64,000 bases of DNA from an uncultured Paracoccaceae bacterium (GTDB lineage: Bacteria > Pseudomonadota > Alphaproteobacteria > Rhodobacterales > Rhodobacteraceae): positions 1 through 64,000 of the forward strand of contig CAJWHE010000008.1 in the NCBI GenBank assembly GCA_913041145.1, written 5' to 3'. The position numbers and the translations under genes were made by a program. Of this stretch, positions 47,465 to 56,991 are shown piece by piece; positions within the stretch are counted from its first letter, which is position 1, and the number at the start of each line of letters is the position of its first letter. The notes under the pieces were generated by a model. That model made no database searches. It had not been told where the DNA came from and worked only from the letters and a program-made list of their open reading frames with translations.

Positions 47465-48229
47465 GTGCAGGAAGAGTTTTTATTTTGGTTTTTAGCGGTG
47501 TTTGCAGCAATTTCAGTGGGCTTAGGTAAAGGTGGACTTCCTGTTGTTGCAGGTCTGGCAGTTCCAAGTTTATCCCTTGTCATGTCCCCAATAGCTGCTG
47601 CTGGACTTTTATTACCAGTTTATGTGGTATCAGACGTATTTGCATTATTAGCCTATCGGCGTGATTATGAACCTAAAGTCCTTAGAGTGGGCATGGTTGG
47701 CTTGACAATTGGTGTCTTAATTGGATGGGTAACAGCTCATTTAGTTATTGAATGGGTCGTCACTATTTTAATTGGACTAATGGGAGTATTATTTTCTGCC
47801 CATCAAATGTTAAAAACATTCTACAAAAAGAAAAAAAATAAACCAATAAATACTAATAGTGGCTATTTTTGGTGTACTATAGCTGGATTTACTAGCTTCA
47901 TCAGTCATAATGGTGGACCGCCTTGGCAAATCTTTGTCTTACCAATTGGTCTTTCTAAGTCAGTATTTGTTGGTACTTCAGTTATTGCTTTCAGTTATGT
48001 CAACGCTATTAAGCTAATTCCCTTTTACTTTTTGGGTCAGCTTAGTTTGGATAACCTGAAAATCACTATCTATCTTATGTTGCCAGCCTCCATAGCCGTT
48101 TACGTTGGTTTTAAGTTAGTAAAGTTAATTCCTGAGAAAGTTTTTTTCAAAATTGTTATATGGGCTCTGTTTTTAATTTCACTCAAATTAATTTGGGACG
48201 GCTTTAAATCTTCTGGGCAATTTGTTTAA
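47465..48229 (+). CDS. TauE/SafE-family membrane transporter
   Basis: The 254-residue protein has about eight hydrophobic segments and the TauE/SafE repeats: GLGKGGLPVVAGLAVPSLSL in the first half and TSFISHNGGPPWQIFVLPIGL in the second. The family is linked to export of sulfite or sulfoacetate, or to movement of other small organic anions. The start is a GTG with AAGGTG about 10 bases upstream. Its own promoter region holds the paired palindromes, so it is probably regulated apart from the amidase. Confidence 0.85.
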   Translation: MQEEFLFWFLAVFAAISVGLGKGGLPVVAGLAVPSLSLVMSPIAAAGLLLPVYVVSDVFALLAYRRDYEPKVLRVGMVGLTIGVLIGWVTAHLVIEWVVTILIGLMGVLFSAHQMLKTFYKKKKNKPINTNSGYFWCTIAGFTSFISHNGGPPWQIFVLPIGLSKSVFVGTSVIAFSYVNAIKLIPFYFLGQLSLDNLKITIYLMLPASIAVYVGFKLVKLIPEKVFFKIVIWALFLISLKLIWDGFKSSGQFV

Positions 48230-48253
48230 TTATTAAAAAAATTTAATAATTAA
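48226..48253 (+). terminator. AT-only stem-loop at the end of the TauE gene
   Basis: TTAATTATTAAA (48226-48237) pairs perfectly with TTTAATAATTAA (48242-48253) around an AAAA loop, overlapping the TauE stop codon. The stem contains no GC pair and is not followed by a clean T-run, so terminator activity is uncertain. Confidence 0.3.
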
Positions 48254-48328
48254 ATATAAAAAATTCAAAGTTGTTCAGTACCACCACACATTCGAATGAA
48301 TAAGGCATTAGTTAAAGTGAATATAATT

Positions 48329-49759
48329 TTATGATAAGAGGCTTAACGGAGCAAGGTCTCCAATTGTTCGTTTTGCATAGTCGATTGATGGGACTTTCTC
48401 CATCATTCGTTTTTGGGCTGACTCTACCCGATGACAGGCGCCTTCTATATCCATTGTTAGGACTTTACCATCAGCTACTACTTGTGTGCCGTCAACAAAA
48501 ACGTCACGTACTGCTCTATCCGCGGCGGCGTAGATAAGGCTACGAAGTGGATCTCGTGCTGGGCGCATATTAGGGTTAGTGAGATCTACTAATATTAGGT
48601 CAGCTTTCATACCAGGAGCGAGGCGTCCTATATCATTCCTAAGCAATGCTGCGGCGCCATCGACAGTTGCAGCATTAAAAATATCTTCGGTTGTAACAGA
48701 AAACATATCCTCAGCGGCAACCCTGCCTAGAATAGCTGCCCAACGCATTTCCTCAATCATATTGTGGGGTGTTGTATCCGTACCAATACCAAGGTTTACA
48801 CCTGCACGCTTATATCTACCAAAATCCTCTAAAACGTGTCCATAGCGAGCAAATGGTGTTGGACAGTGAGCAACCGAGGCTTTACTTTTTACTAATATTT
48901 CAAGATCTTTTCGAGTGGCCCAGTGAAGCCAAGAGTGCTCATCTATGAAAATAGCGTGCCCAATGATGGAGTTTGGTTTCAATATTCCAATTTCGTCCGC
49001 CCACTGAATTGGTGTTTTCCCATGTCGCTGAACCATGATATTAAACTCCATTACGCTTTGAGCCGCATGCGTAGTAAATGTGATCCCACGCTCAGTAGCC
49101 GCCGCGATCGAGGCTTTAAGGAGATCTTCCTTACAGGTATCAATTTGAGCTGGGTAAACCATCCCAGAAAGTTTACTGGTAGGATCTTCTCCAAGGGTGT
49201 CGATCAACGCTAGAGATTTTTCAAAAGCCTCCCAACCCGCAGCCTCATCCCAGTTAAACTTTACCTCATGACGATTATCAACATACCAACTTGAAGAGGA
49301 AAACCATGGAGCCATCCAAACGCGTAAACCACTACGTTCTGCCAACTCTTTCCATCCTGGGTAATCAAATGATAGGTCAGCTATAGAGGTAACGCCACTC
49401 AATAACATTTCACAATATGCTACTTCTGTGCATGCTTTCTGACCTTCCTGATCGGGCATGAGGGTTGCACAGCGTTCATATAGTCCGCTCATATACATTT
49501 CAGGTACGCCATGTTCTTCGCGAATACCCTTGTAGCTAGGTTCAAGGGAGGGGTGCGAATGTATATTGATAAGACCTGGCATGGCCATCAAGCCGCTACC
49601 ACTAATTTCTTTATCTACTGGACCAGTATAGTGAGCCCCAGTATGTGTGATTTGATTTTCGGAAAAGACAACATCTACGCTTTGAACGTAGCGATGACGG
49701 TTAAGTTCTCTATCCCAGATTATTGCCCAATCGCAGTTTCTGATGCAGGTTATGCTCAT
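48329..49759 (-). CDS. Amidohydrolase of the TrzN/AtzB/cytosine-deaminase-like group
   Basis: The protein is about 476 residues from the ATG at 49759; a TTG 30 bases upstream is less likely. The metal site is visible in MPGLINIHSHPSLEP, TFTTHAAQSV, GHAIFIDEHSW and NLGIGTDTTPHNMIEEMRWA. A C-terminal LAPGMKADLILVDL precedes a loop with RDPLRSLIYAA. This mononuclear-metal branch deaminates or dechlorinates N-heterocycles (SAH/MTA deaminase, guanine deaminase, triazine hydrolases). The insert PWFSSSSWYVDNRHEV near the active site is unusual. The natural substrate is unknown; a cyclic amidine is inferred. Confidence 0.88.
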   Translation of the reverse strand: MSITCIRNCDWAIIWDRELNRHRYVQSVDVVFSENQITHTGAHYTGPVDKEISGSGLMAMPGLINIHSHPSLEPSYKGIREEHGVPEMYMSGLYERCATLMPDQEGQKACTEVAYCEMLLSGVTSIADLSFDYPGWKELAERSGLRVWMAPWFSSSSWYVDNRHEVKFNWDEAAGWEAFEKSLALIDTLGEDPTSKLSGMVYPAQIDTCKEDLLKASIAAATERGITFTTHAAQSVMEFNIMVQRHGKTPIQWADEIGILKPNSIIGHAIFIDEHSWLHWATRKDLEILVKSKASVAHCPTPFARYGHVLEDFGRYKRAGVNLGIGTDTTPHNMIEEMRWAAILGRVAAEDMFSVTTEDIFNAATVDGAAALLRNDIGRLAPGMKADLILVDLTNPNMRPARDPLRSLIYAAADRAVRDVFVDGTQVVADGKVLTMDIEGACHRVESAQKRMMEKVPSIDYAKRTIGDLAPLSLLS

Positions 49760-49961
49760 AAAATTATACTTTCTATCCAGTTTTTCCAAATGATAGTTAA
49801 TTTTTTGAATTACACAAGAATTTCGCCTGTTTGTATTTTTACTTGATACGTCATTTATTTTTTATATAAATTTTCGATACTCGTTACTTTACTGTAAAGA
49901 TGAAGGGGGCTAGGTTTAATTAAAACTTTGTACACTTAATTGTAACTTACAAGGGGATGAA

Positions 49962-51095
49962 ATGATTTCTTGTCAACGTGATCTTTTTACTATTCCAAAA
50001 GAAATAGCATATTTAAATACAGCCTATATGTCGCCACTGCTTAAATCAGTAGTTTTAGCGAGTGAGAAAGGTCTTCGGCAAAAAGAAAGCCCTTGGAAAA
50101 TAACAATTCCTGATTTTTATGAATCTGTTGATGAGGCTAGATTACTTTTCTCTCGGTTGGTAAATGTTGATGTTCAAGGAGTTGCTGTTGTTCCTTCTGC
50201 CTCTTACGGAATTGAAACTGCAGCAAAAAATCTCAAAGTGGGGAATGGCAGGGTAGTTTTAATCCTAGATAATCAGTTTCCATCAAATGTTTATCCTTGG
50301 CAAAGGCTTGTACGCAATCAAGGTGGAAAAGTAGTCTCTATTTCAATACCAAGTGGTATGTCTCTTACTGAAAAAGTCTTAAATTCTATTAATGAAAGTA
50401 CGGCAATTGTTGCACTGCCTAATGTTTTGTGGACAAATGGACTTATAGTGGACCTGATTTCTGTGCGTCAAAAGTGTGATGAGGTTGGAGCCGCTTTGGT
50501 GCTTGACCTTACACAGTCAGTAGGAGCTATGAAAACAGACTTTAGTAAGATCCGTCCAGATTTTGCCGTTGTTGCAGGTTACAAATGGTTGCTGTGCCCT
50601 TATTCTACAGGTTTTTTGTATGTCGACCCTAAGTGGCGAAATGGAGAACCATTGGAAGATGGCTGGATAACTCGAAAAGACAGTAGAAATTTTTCAGGTC
50701 TGGTGAATTATACCACTGATTATGAGCCGGGTGCTAATAGATATGATGTTGGTGAGAGAGCAAACTTTGCTCTTATGCCAGGTGTGGTAGAGGCTTTAAA
50801 ACAAATTTTGGAATGGGGCATAGAAAACATCCAAACTACGTTGGCAGTAAATAATCGAAACCTTTCTAAGGAACTTGAAAGTCTTGGTTTATCAGTATTA
50901 CCAGAATATTTAAGAGGCCCACATTTTTTAGGAGTAAAATTACCTAAATCGGCGCCTAAGGACTTGCTCTCAACGCTCATGAAATCCGACGTATACTTAT
51001 CTGAGCGTGGTGGAAGCTTGCGTATTACGCCTCACCTATGGAATACTCAATCAGATTTTGAAAAACTTCAGGATACTCTTAAGAAAGCATTATAA
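49962..51095 (+). CDS. Class V aminotransferase (PLP-dependent)
   Basis: The 377-residue fold type I PLP enzyme has AYLNTAYMSPLLKSV at the N-terminus, VLDLTQSVGAM with the PLP-binding Asp, and the Schiff-base lysine in VVAGYKWLLCPYSTGFLYV. Late GERANFALMPGVVEAL and SLRITPHLWNT fit the NifS/kynureninase-like class V group. The exact reaction (transamination, desulfuration or side-chain cleavage) cannot be told. AAGGGG precedes the ATG. It is divergent from the amidohydrolase and convergent with the PuuE-like gene. Confidence 0.87.
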   Translation: MISCQRDLFTIPKEIAYLNTAYMSPLLKSVVLASEKGLRQKESPWKITIPDFYESVDEARLLFSRLVNVDVQGVAVVPSASYGIETAAKNLKVGNGRVVLILDNQFPSNVYPWQRLVRNQGGKVVSISIPSGMSLTEKVLNSINESTAIVALPNVLWTNGLIVDLISVRQKCDEVGAALVLDLTQSVGAMKTDFSKIRPDFAVVAGYKWLLCPYSTGFLYVDPKWRNGEPLEDGWITRKDSRNFSGLVNYTTDYEPGANRYDVGERANFALMPGVVEALKQILEWGIENIQTTLAVNNRNLSKELESLGLSVLPEYLRGPHFLGVKLPKSAPKDLLSTLMKSDVYLSERGGSLRITPHLWNTQSDFEKLQDTLKKAL

Positions 51096-51105
51096 GTAAC
51101 TCTAA

Positions 51106-52023
51106 TTAGCTTGGACTAGGTTCAGATATTTTTTGCCAATGTAAGGCTATGGAATCTCGGCGCGCCACCCAAATATCATCAAAATTTTTAATATATTCAA
51201 CGAAGTTTTTTATCGCTTTAAACCGACCAGGACGACCTAAAATCCTTGCGTGCATTCCAATAGACATCATCTTGGGAGAGTCCTTCCCTTCTTCATACAG
51301 CGTATCAAAAGAGTCTCTAAGGTAAGTATAAAACTGGTCTGCTGAATTGAACCCTTGAGGTGACGCAAATCTCATGTCGTTTGTATCTAGGGTGTAAGGC
51401 ACTATTAAATGGTTTTTTTGAGCTTTACTCCAAAATGGTAAATCATCTGAGTAGTCATCCGCATCGTATAAAAACCCCCCATATTCGGAAACTAGCTTAC
51501 GTGTATTTTCAGACGTCCTGCCAGTATACCAGCCAACTGGTCTCTCACCACAAATGTTCGTAAGGATTTCCATAGCCTCCTCCATATGGGCTTTCTCGAG
51601 GCTCTCTGGAATACCGTGATAATTAATCCATCTAAGACCGTGGCTAGCAACCTCATGACCGTCCTTTAAGGCCTGTTCAATAACACTTGGATTTCGTTGC
51701 GCAGCCATCGCAACAGCAAATATAGTAATTGGCAAATTATAGTCCCTAAATAATTTCAAAATTCGCCAACATCCTGCACGACTTCCGTACTCATAAATAG
51801 ATTCCATTGACATATGTCTGGAGTCCTCAAACGGAGTAGCACCAATAATCTCAGACAGAAAAGATTCTGACGCTGTATCACCATGTAAAACGCAGTTTTC
51901 TCCGCCTTCCTCTATATTTAAAACGAACTGGATGGCTACTCTCGCATTATTAGGCCACTTGAATTCAGGCAATTTTTGACCATAACCTATTAAGTCTCTC
52001 GGATAGTCATTAAAACTTGACAT
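51106..52023 (-). CDS. PuuE-type allantoinase (polysaccharide deacetylase fold)
   Basis: The 305-residue NodB-fold protein begins with DYPRDLIGYGQKLPEFKWPNNARVA, the characteristic PuuE N-terminus, then IEEGGENCVLHGD, YEYGSRAGCWRIL, DGHEVASHGLRW and GWYTGRTSENTR. PuuE hydrolyses allantoin to allantoate without the metal-dependent amidohydrolase fold. Some relatives act on other cyclic ureides or imides. No urate oxidase, OHCU decarboxylase or allantoicase is in the window. It is 46 bases upstream of the gcvP end but is probably transcribed with its own promoter. Confidence 0.87.
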   Translation of the reverse strand: MSSFNDYPRDLIGYGQKLPEFKWPNNARVAIQFVLNIEEGGENCVLHGDTASESFLSEIIGATPFEDSRHMSMESIYEYGSRAGCWRILKLFRDYNLPITIFAVAMAAQRNPSVIEQALKDGHEVASHGLRWINYHGIPESLEKAHMEEAMEILTNICGERPVGWYTGRTSENTRKLVSEYGGFLYDADDYSDDLPFWSKAQKNHLIVPYTLDTNDMRFASPQGFNSADQFYTYLRDSFDTLYEEGKDSPKMMSIGMHARILGRPGRFKAIKNFVEYIKNFDDIWVARRDSIALHWQKISEPSPS

Positions 52024-52069
52024 ATTTTTCTACCATTCCACCGGTTACTACAAATTTTGCTCTTAGCAC

Positions 52070-54919
52070 TTACTCCGCAGCTTCTAAGTATTCTGTTAGT
52101 GGAGGGCACGTGCAAATTAAATTTCTATCTCCAAAAACATTATCAATCCTACCGACTGCTGGCCAATATTTATCCACTCTGTTTGTACCCGCTGGATAAC
52201 AAGCCTGCTCTCTTGAGTAGGGTCGATCCCATTCAGAAACAAGATCTTCAATAGTATGCGGTGAATTTTTTAACGGATTATTTTCTGGATCAATCTCGTT
52301 ATTTTCAATAGCTTTAATTTCACCATATATGTCGATCATTGCATCACAGAACCTATCTAGCTCGCCTTTATTCTCAGACTCTGTGGGTTCAACCATCAAA
52401 GTCCCAGCAACAGGCCAACTCATTGTTGGAGCGTGAAACCCATTATCAATTAATCGTTTTGCTATATCATCAACTGTAACGTGAGCCGTATCCAAGAAAG
52501 GCCTCGTATCAATTATGCATTCATGAGCAACTCGGCCTTTATTCCCTCTAAAAAGAACGCTGAATGACCCTTCAAGCCTTTTAGCAATATAGTTAGCATT
52601 TAATATGGCCACTTTAGTAGCTTGTGTTAATCCTGCTCCTCCCATCATTAGGCAATAAGCCCAACTTATGGGTAATATTGAAGCTGAGCCAAACGGGGTA
52701 GCGCTTACTGGGCCAGTTGTTCCCCCCTCAATTGGATGGCTAGGTAGGAAAGGTTCAAGATGTGACTTAACCCCAATGGGCCCCATTCCTGGCCCACCTC
52801 CACCATGGGGTATACAGAAAGTTTTATGCAGGTTTAAATGGCTAACGTCAGAACCTATTTCTCCAGGTTTCGATATTCCTACCATCGCATTAAGGTTCGC
52901 ACCGTCAAGATAGACTTGGCCACCAAATTGATGTGTGATATCACACACATCTTTTACTGTTTCTTCAAAAACGCCGTGAGTAGACGGATAAGTAATCATA
53001 CAAGCCGCAAGGTTATCACCAGCCTTAATGGCTTTTTCTCTAAAATCCTCAATATCGACATCTCCGTTTTCAGCGGAGTTGACTATTACTACTGACATTC
53101 CTGCCATTTGAGCACTGGCAGGATTTGTTCCGTGTGCACTTACTGGAATTAAACATATGTTTCGATGGCTATCACCACGAGCTTTATGGTAGGCAGCGAT
53201 TGTTAGTAAGCCTGCATACTCGCCTTGAGCTCCTGAGTTTGGCTGTAAAGACATGGCGTCATAACCTGTAATTAAACAAAGTTTTTCAGACAAGTCTTTC
53301 AAAAGCTCTTGGTAACCTCCTGTTTGATTAGTAGGCGCAAATGGATGCATCTTAGAAAATTCAGGCCAGCTTACTGGCATCATTTCTGCAGCGGAATTTA
53401 GTTTCATAGTGCAAGAGCCCAAAGGAATCATTGAGCGATCTAAGGCAAGATCTCTATCCGCCAATTTTCTCATGTAACGCATCAGTTCTGTTTCTGAACG
53501 ATTCATATGGAATATTGAATGATCTAGAAAGCTACTGGATCTTATCAAATTTTCTGGAAGACAGAAATCCTCTGAAAAATCTGTCCATTTACAATTTAAT
53601 CCAAAAGCTGCCCAAACATCTTCAATTGTTTCAGGTTGTGTGGTCTCATCAACAGTAATTCCAAGTTGAGTTGACCCAATTTTTCTTAAATTAATACCTT
53701 TGACTACAGCAGACTCTAAAATTGATTTCTGATTTTTTCCTACATCAACTGTGATGGTATCAAAGAAATCCTTAGATTTAATTCCAAATCCACCAGCCTT
53801 TAAACCTTTTGCCATGTGGTTTGTATTTAGATTTACCTTTTGTGCGATTGCTTTCAACCCGTCTGGTCCATGAAAAACTGCATAAAGAGATGCCATAACC
53901 GCTAATAGAGCTTGTGCAGTGCACACATTTGAAGTCGCTTTTTCACGCCTTATATGTTGCTCACGAGTTTGCAAGGATAATCGATATGCTTTAGTTCCTC
54001 GAGTATCTATTGATACCCCTACAATTCTTCCTGGCATGGATCTTTTGTATGAGTCCTTACAGGACATGTATGCTGCAGAAGGCCCACCAAATCCCATTGG
54101 AACGCCAAACCTTTGAGTGGATCCAACAGCAATGTCAGCGCCCATTTCCCCGGGTTCTTTAAGTAGAGTTAGAGCTAAGGGGTCAGCAATCATAATAGCA
54201 ATTGCTTTAGCTTCATGAAGTTCTGATATCTTTTTAGAAAAATCAGTTAATCCCCCAAATGTTCCTGGATATTGAAAAATTGCACCAAAATGATCGCCTG
54301 CTTTTAATTCCTCTGGATTACCAACAGTTATATCAATCCCCAATGGCATTGCTCTTGTTTGCATTACGGCGATGTTTTGAGGATGACAGTCCTCATCAAT
54401 AAAGAAGCTTTTCCTCTTTGATTTTGAAATACGCTCTGCCATAGTCATTGCTTCGGCAGCGGCAGTTGCCTCATCAAGTAGAGAGGCGTTTGCAACTTCT
54501 AGGCCAGTCAGATCGCATATCATCGTTTGATAATTTAATAGAGCCTCTAATCTTCCTTGGCTTATTTCTGGTTGGTAAGGGGTGTACGCAGTATACCAAG
54601 CGGGGTTTTCAAACACATTCCTTTGAATTGCGGGAGGAGTTACCGTATCGTGGTAACCTTGCCCAAGCATTGTCGTCATAACTTTGTTTTTAGACGCAAC
54701 ATTTCGCATATATTTTAGCAACTCGTGCTCAGACTTTGGCTCTCCAAAATAAAGAGGAGTTTTTTGACGAATATTTTCTGGAACTGTTTGGTCAATTAAT
54801 TCGTCGATGTCCTTAACCCCAAGAACTTTACACATGTCAGCAATTTCTGATTTAGATGGCCCAATGTGACGTAGATTGGCAAAGTCGTAAGGTGTATATT
54901 GTGTTGGATTAAAAGTCAT
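52070..54919 (-). CDS. gcvP: Glycine dehydrogenase (decarboxylating), P-protein
   Basis: The protein is about 949 residues in a single chain, the fused P-protein form. The start at 54919 has AAGGA 7 bases upstream; an in-frame ATG at 54937 overlaps gcvH. Visible are [56 protein letters not shown], and the PLP lysine in [23 protein letters not shown]. It decarboxylates glycine and loads aminomethyl onto GcvH lipoate. It is third in the gcvT-gcvH-gcvP operon under riboswitch control. Confidence 0.97.
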   Translation of the reverse strand: MTFNPTQYTPYDFANLRHIGPSKSEIADMCKVLGVKDIDELIDQTVPENIRQKTPLYFGEPKSEHELLKYMRNVASKNKVMTTMLGQGYHDTVTPPAIQRNVFENPAWYTAYTPYQPEISQGRLEALLNYQTMICDLTGLEVANASLLDEATAAAEAMTMAERISKSKRKSFFIDEDCHPQNIAVMQTRAMPLGIDITVGNPEELKAGDHFGAIFQYPGTFGGLTDFSKKISELHEAKAIAIMIADPLALTLLKEPGEMGADIAVGSTQRFGVPMGFGGPSAAYMSCKDSYKRSMPGRIVGVSIDTRGTKAYRLSLQTREQHIRREKATSNVCTAQALLAVMASLYAVFHGPDGLKAIAQKVNLNTNHMAKGLKAGGFGIKSKDFFDTITVDVGKNQKSILESAVVKGINLRKIGSTQLGITVDETTQPETIEDVWAAFGLNCKWTDFSEDFCLPENLIRSSSFLDHSIFHMNRSETELMRYMRKLADRDLALDRSMIPLGSCTMKLNSAAEMMPVSWPEFSKMHPFAPTNQTGGYQELLKDLSEKLCLITGYDAMSLQPNSGAQGEYAGLLTIAAYHKARGDSHRNICLIPVSAHGTNPASAQMAGMSVVIVNSAENGDVDIEDFREKAIKAGDNLAACMITYPSTHGVFEETVKDVCDITHQFGGQVYLDGANLNAMVGISKPGEIGSDVSHLNLHKTFCIPHGGGGPGMGPIGVKSHLEPFLPSHPIEGGTTGPVSATPFGSASILPISWAYCLMMGGAGLTQATKVAILNANYIAKRLEGSFSVLFRGNKGRVAHECIIDTRPFLDTAHVTVDDIAKRLIDNGFHAPTMSWPVAGTLMVEPTESENKGELDRFCDAMIDIYGEIKAIENNEIDPENNPLKNSPHTIEDLVSEWDRPYSREQACYPAGTNRVDKYWPAVGRIDNVFGDRNLICTCPPLTEYLEAAE

Positions 54920-54929
54920 AAAATTTTCC

Positions 54930-55289
54930 TTAGCCAATGAATTTGTTATACTCTGCCTCTGACATAAAATCTTCTAGGTCAGAAAGGTTTTCTATTTTCA
55001 ATTTAAACATCCAACCGTCTCCAGTCGGGTCGTCGTTTACTTTGCTTGGTTCATCATTCAAGATTTCATTAACTTCTACTATTTCACCGTCTAATGGCGC
55101 CAAAATATCTGATGCGGCCTTCACACTTTCTATTACGACAATCTCTTCATCCTTAGTGACAGATGTGCCCACTTCAGGTAACTCAATAAAGACGATATCA
55201 CCTAATTCGGTCGATGCGTGTTTAGTAATTCCCACAGTTATTAGGCCATCCTCTAGCAAAAGCCACTCATGCTCTTCTGTAAATTTCAT
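54930..55289 (-). CDS. gcvH: Glycine cleavage system H protein
   Basis: The 119-residue protein has the lipoyl-accepting Lys57 in [25 protein letters not shown] at the N-terminus and [22 protein letters not shown]. It is the mobile lipoyl carrier shuttling between P, T and L proteins. It follows gcvT by 11 bases and precedes gcvP by 10 bases, a tight operon. Confidence 0.97.
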   Translation of the reverse strand: MKFTEEHEWLLLEDGLITVGITKHASTELGDIVFIELPEVGTSVTKDEEIVVIESVKAASDILAPLDGEIVEVNEILNDEPSKVNDDPTGDGWMFKLKIENLSDLEDFMSEAEYNKFIG

Positions 55290-55300
55290 TGTTTCTCTCC

Positions 55301-56431
55301 CTATTTTTTATAATTTGATTTTTTAAAAGGTATTGATGTTACTCTTGCGGCCAATAGTTTTCCACGAACATCACCATATATTATTGTTTCTAAGTCAGTG
55401 TACTCTTTTAAGACGTAGCCCATAGATATTGATTTTTGAATTGACGGACCAAATGCACCAGAAGTTACTTTTCCAATAGGATTATTCCTATTATCAGACC
55501 CATATAAAAGCGTCCCTTCCCTCATAGGAGCTCTCCCATCTGGTAAAATCCCAACTCTTTTTTTAGATGGGCCAACTTCTAATTCGCTGTGAATACGTTT
55601 GGCACCGGGGAATCCGCCGGCGCGCTCCCCACCAGCACGTCTGGCCTTTTGAATGGCCCAATTAAGGTTACCTTCTATTGGACTAGTATTGATGTCGATA
55701 TCGTGTCCATAAAGGCATAGACCTGCCTCTAGTCGTAGAGAGTCGCGGGCCCCAAGTCCAATTGGTTCAACATTAATATCTTGACTTAAAAGCTGCACTA
55801 CCTCTTCGACAGCGCTGTTTGGTATGGAAATTTCATAACCATCCTCCCCTGTGTAGCCTGACCTAGAGATCCAACACTCGGTGTCTAGTAGGTTTGCAGT
55901 TATGCTATCCATAAATCTCAACTCTTTAACGGTTGGGTTTAGTTTAGATAGAACTTCTTCAGCAAGAGGGCCTTGCAATGCAATTAAAGAACGATCCTCA
56001 ACCATATCGATTTGAAACTCATTTCCAAGATTGTTTTTTAAGTGCTGAAAGTCATTACCTTTACAGGAGGCATTAACGACAATGTATAAGTGATCACCCC
56101 GGTTTGCTATCATAAGGTCATCTAAAATTCCACCGTCATCATTTGTAAACATGCCGTATCTTTGACGACCGTTCTCTAGAGATAATATGTTTACTGGAAC
56201 AAGAGTTTCTATTGCTAATGCAGCATCAGCAATTACACCCGACTTTGGGTATAAGAGAATTTGACCCATATGGCTAACATCAAACAAGCCTGCTGCCACT
56301 CTTGTGTGGAGATGCTCTTTCATTACTCCTAGATTATATTGTACTGGCATCTCATATCCCGCAAAAGGTACCATTTTAGCACCATTAGCAATATGATAAT
56401 CGTATAACCTGGTTCGTTTGAGTGTGGTCAT
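55301..56431 (-). CDS. gcvT: Glycine cleavage system aminomethyltransferase (T protein)
   Basis: The protein is about 376 residues from the ATG at 56431 (MTTLKRTRLYDYHIANGAKMVPFAGYEMPVQY), with an AGGGGG ribosome site just upstream; an ATG 12 codons earlier lacks homologous sequence. LFDVSHMGQI, GLGARDSLRLEAGLCLYGHDID and the terminal domain GKVTSGAFGPSIQKSISMGYV fit GcvT. It transfers the methylene group to tetrahydrofolate and releases ammonia. It is the first gene after the tandem glycine riboswitch (about 63 bases). Confidence 0.96.
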   Translation of the reverse strand: MTTLKRTRLYDYHIANGAKMVPFAGYEMPVQYNLGVMKEHLHTRVAAGLFDVSHMGQILLYPKSGVIADAALAIETLVPVNILSLENGRQRYGMFTNDDGGILDDLMIANRGDHLYIVVNASCKGNDFQHLKNNLGNEFQIDMVEDRSLIALQGPLAEEVLSKLNPTVKELRFMDSITANLLDTECWISRSGYTGEDGYEISIPNSAVEEVVQLLSQDINVEPIGLGARDSLRLEAGLCLYGHDIDINTSPIEGNLNWAIQKARRAGGERAGGFPGAKRIHSELEVGPSKKRVGILPDGRAPMREGTLLYGSDNRNNPIGKVTSGAFGPSIQKSISMGYVLKEYTDLETIIYGDVRGKLLAARVTSIPFKKSNYKK

Positions 56432-56494
56432 AAATCCCCCTAATTTTCTTAACCATAAAAACATCACTATTGACGAGCAGTGTAACCCGTTAAT

Positions 56495-56650
56495 GATGCC
56501 CCTCTGTCCTTTTGCCTGAGATCGTTATCCCTTCGGCGAGTGCTCTTATACACCTCTCTCCAGATTTTATGTTGATATGCAGGTCCTTTTGCCTGAGAGT
56601 TTCCGGGGCGGTTGCTCCTTCGGCACTGGTAATCCAGATTCTCCCTGCAT
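56495..56650 (-). ncRNA. Tandem glycine riboswitch (two aptamers) of gcvTHP
   Basis: On the minus strand the motif TCTCAGGCAAAAGGAC occurs twice, each as the 3' half of a glycine aptamer. Aptamer 1 covers 56650 to 56577, bounded by complementary ATGCAGGG and CCTGCAT arms, with a CCGAAGGAGCAA internal loop. Aptamer 2 covers about 56570 to 56495, with GGAGAG and CCGAAGGGATAA. The short linker between them is typical of the double aptamer. The family turns on glycine cleavage genes when glycine is abundant. The last base before gcvT is about 63 bases away, leaving room for an expression platform. Confidence 0.93.
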
Positions 56651-56991
56651 ACACCGAATAGTAGTAAAATAATTGTTCTAGGTCAGCAAGCCCTAGCTTG
56701 TAAAAATTAAAAAGATATTGGTAAGCTAGTAAAGCATTCCAGAGTCACAATTAATTGTTATTCAAGGGCTCTCCGATCAATCTTGTTATGAGTTCTTATT
56801 ATTGAGAAGGTTTTATACCGATATAATGAAAAACTATCAGCCCTTTTTATGAACGTAAAAGTGGATAAAGACCATTCTTATAAAAGCTAGTTTACACTGC
56901 AATACTTTTGATTAAGATTATATTAATAATTTTTAGTTAGCTTACAGAATTAGATTTATAATATATTACTCTTTTAAAGGCAGGGAAGCAT
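56651..56991. promoter_or_regulatory. Intergenic region between riboswitch and aminotransferase gene
   Basis: These 341 bases without a gene separate divergent transcription units. A perfect 12-bp palindrome ACAATTAATTGT lies at 56747-56758, and CTAGCTT/AAGCTAG form an inverted repeat at 56693-56729. Similar AGCTAG words recur at 56885-56890. A TATAAT hexamer at 56957-56962 could be the -10 for the aminotransferase, with a weak -35. GGCAGGGAAG is the ribosome-binding site. No ORF or known RNA was seen. Confidence 0.35.

Noticed and set aside
52931-52955. 16-bp perfect palindrome TGTGTGATATCACACA inside gcvP
   Set aside because: It lies within a well-conserved coding segment (DVCDITHQ) far from any start, and its sequence differs from the TGTGATCACA operators; probably codon coincidence.
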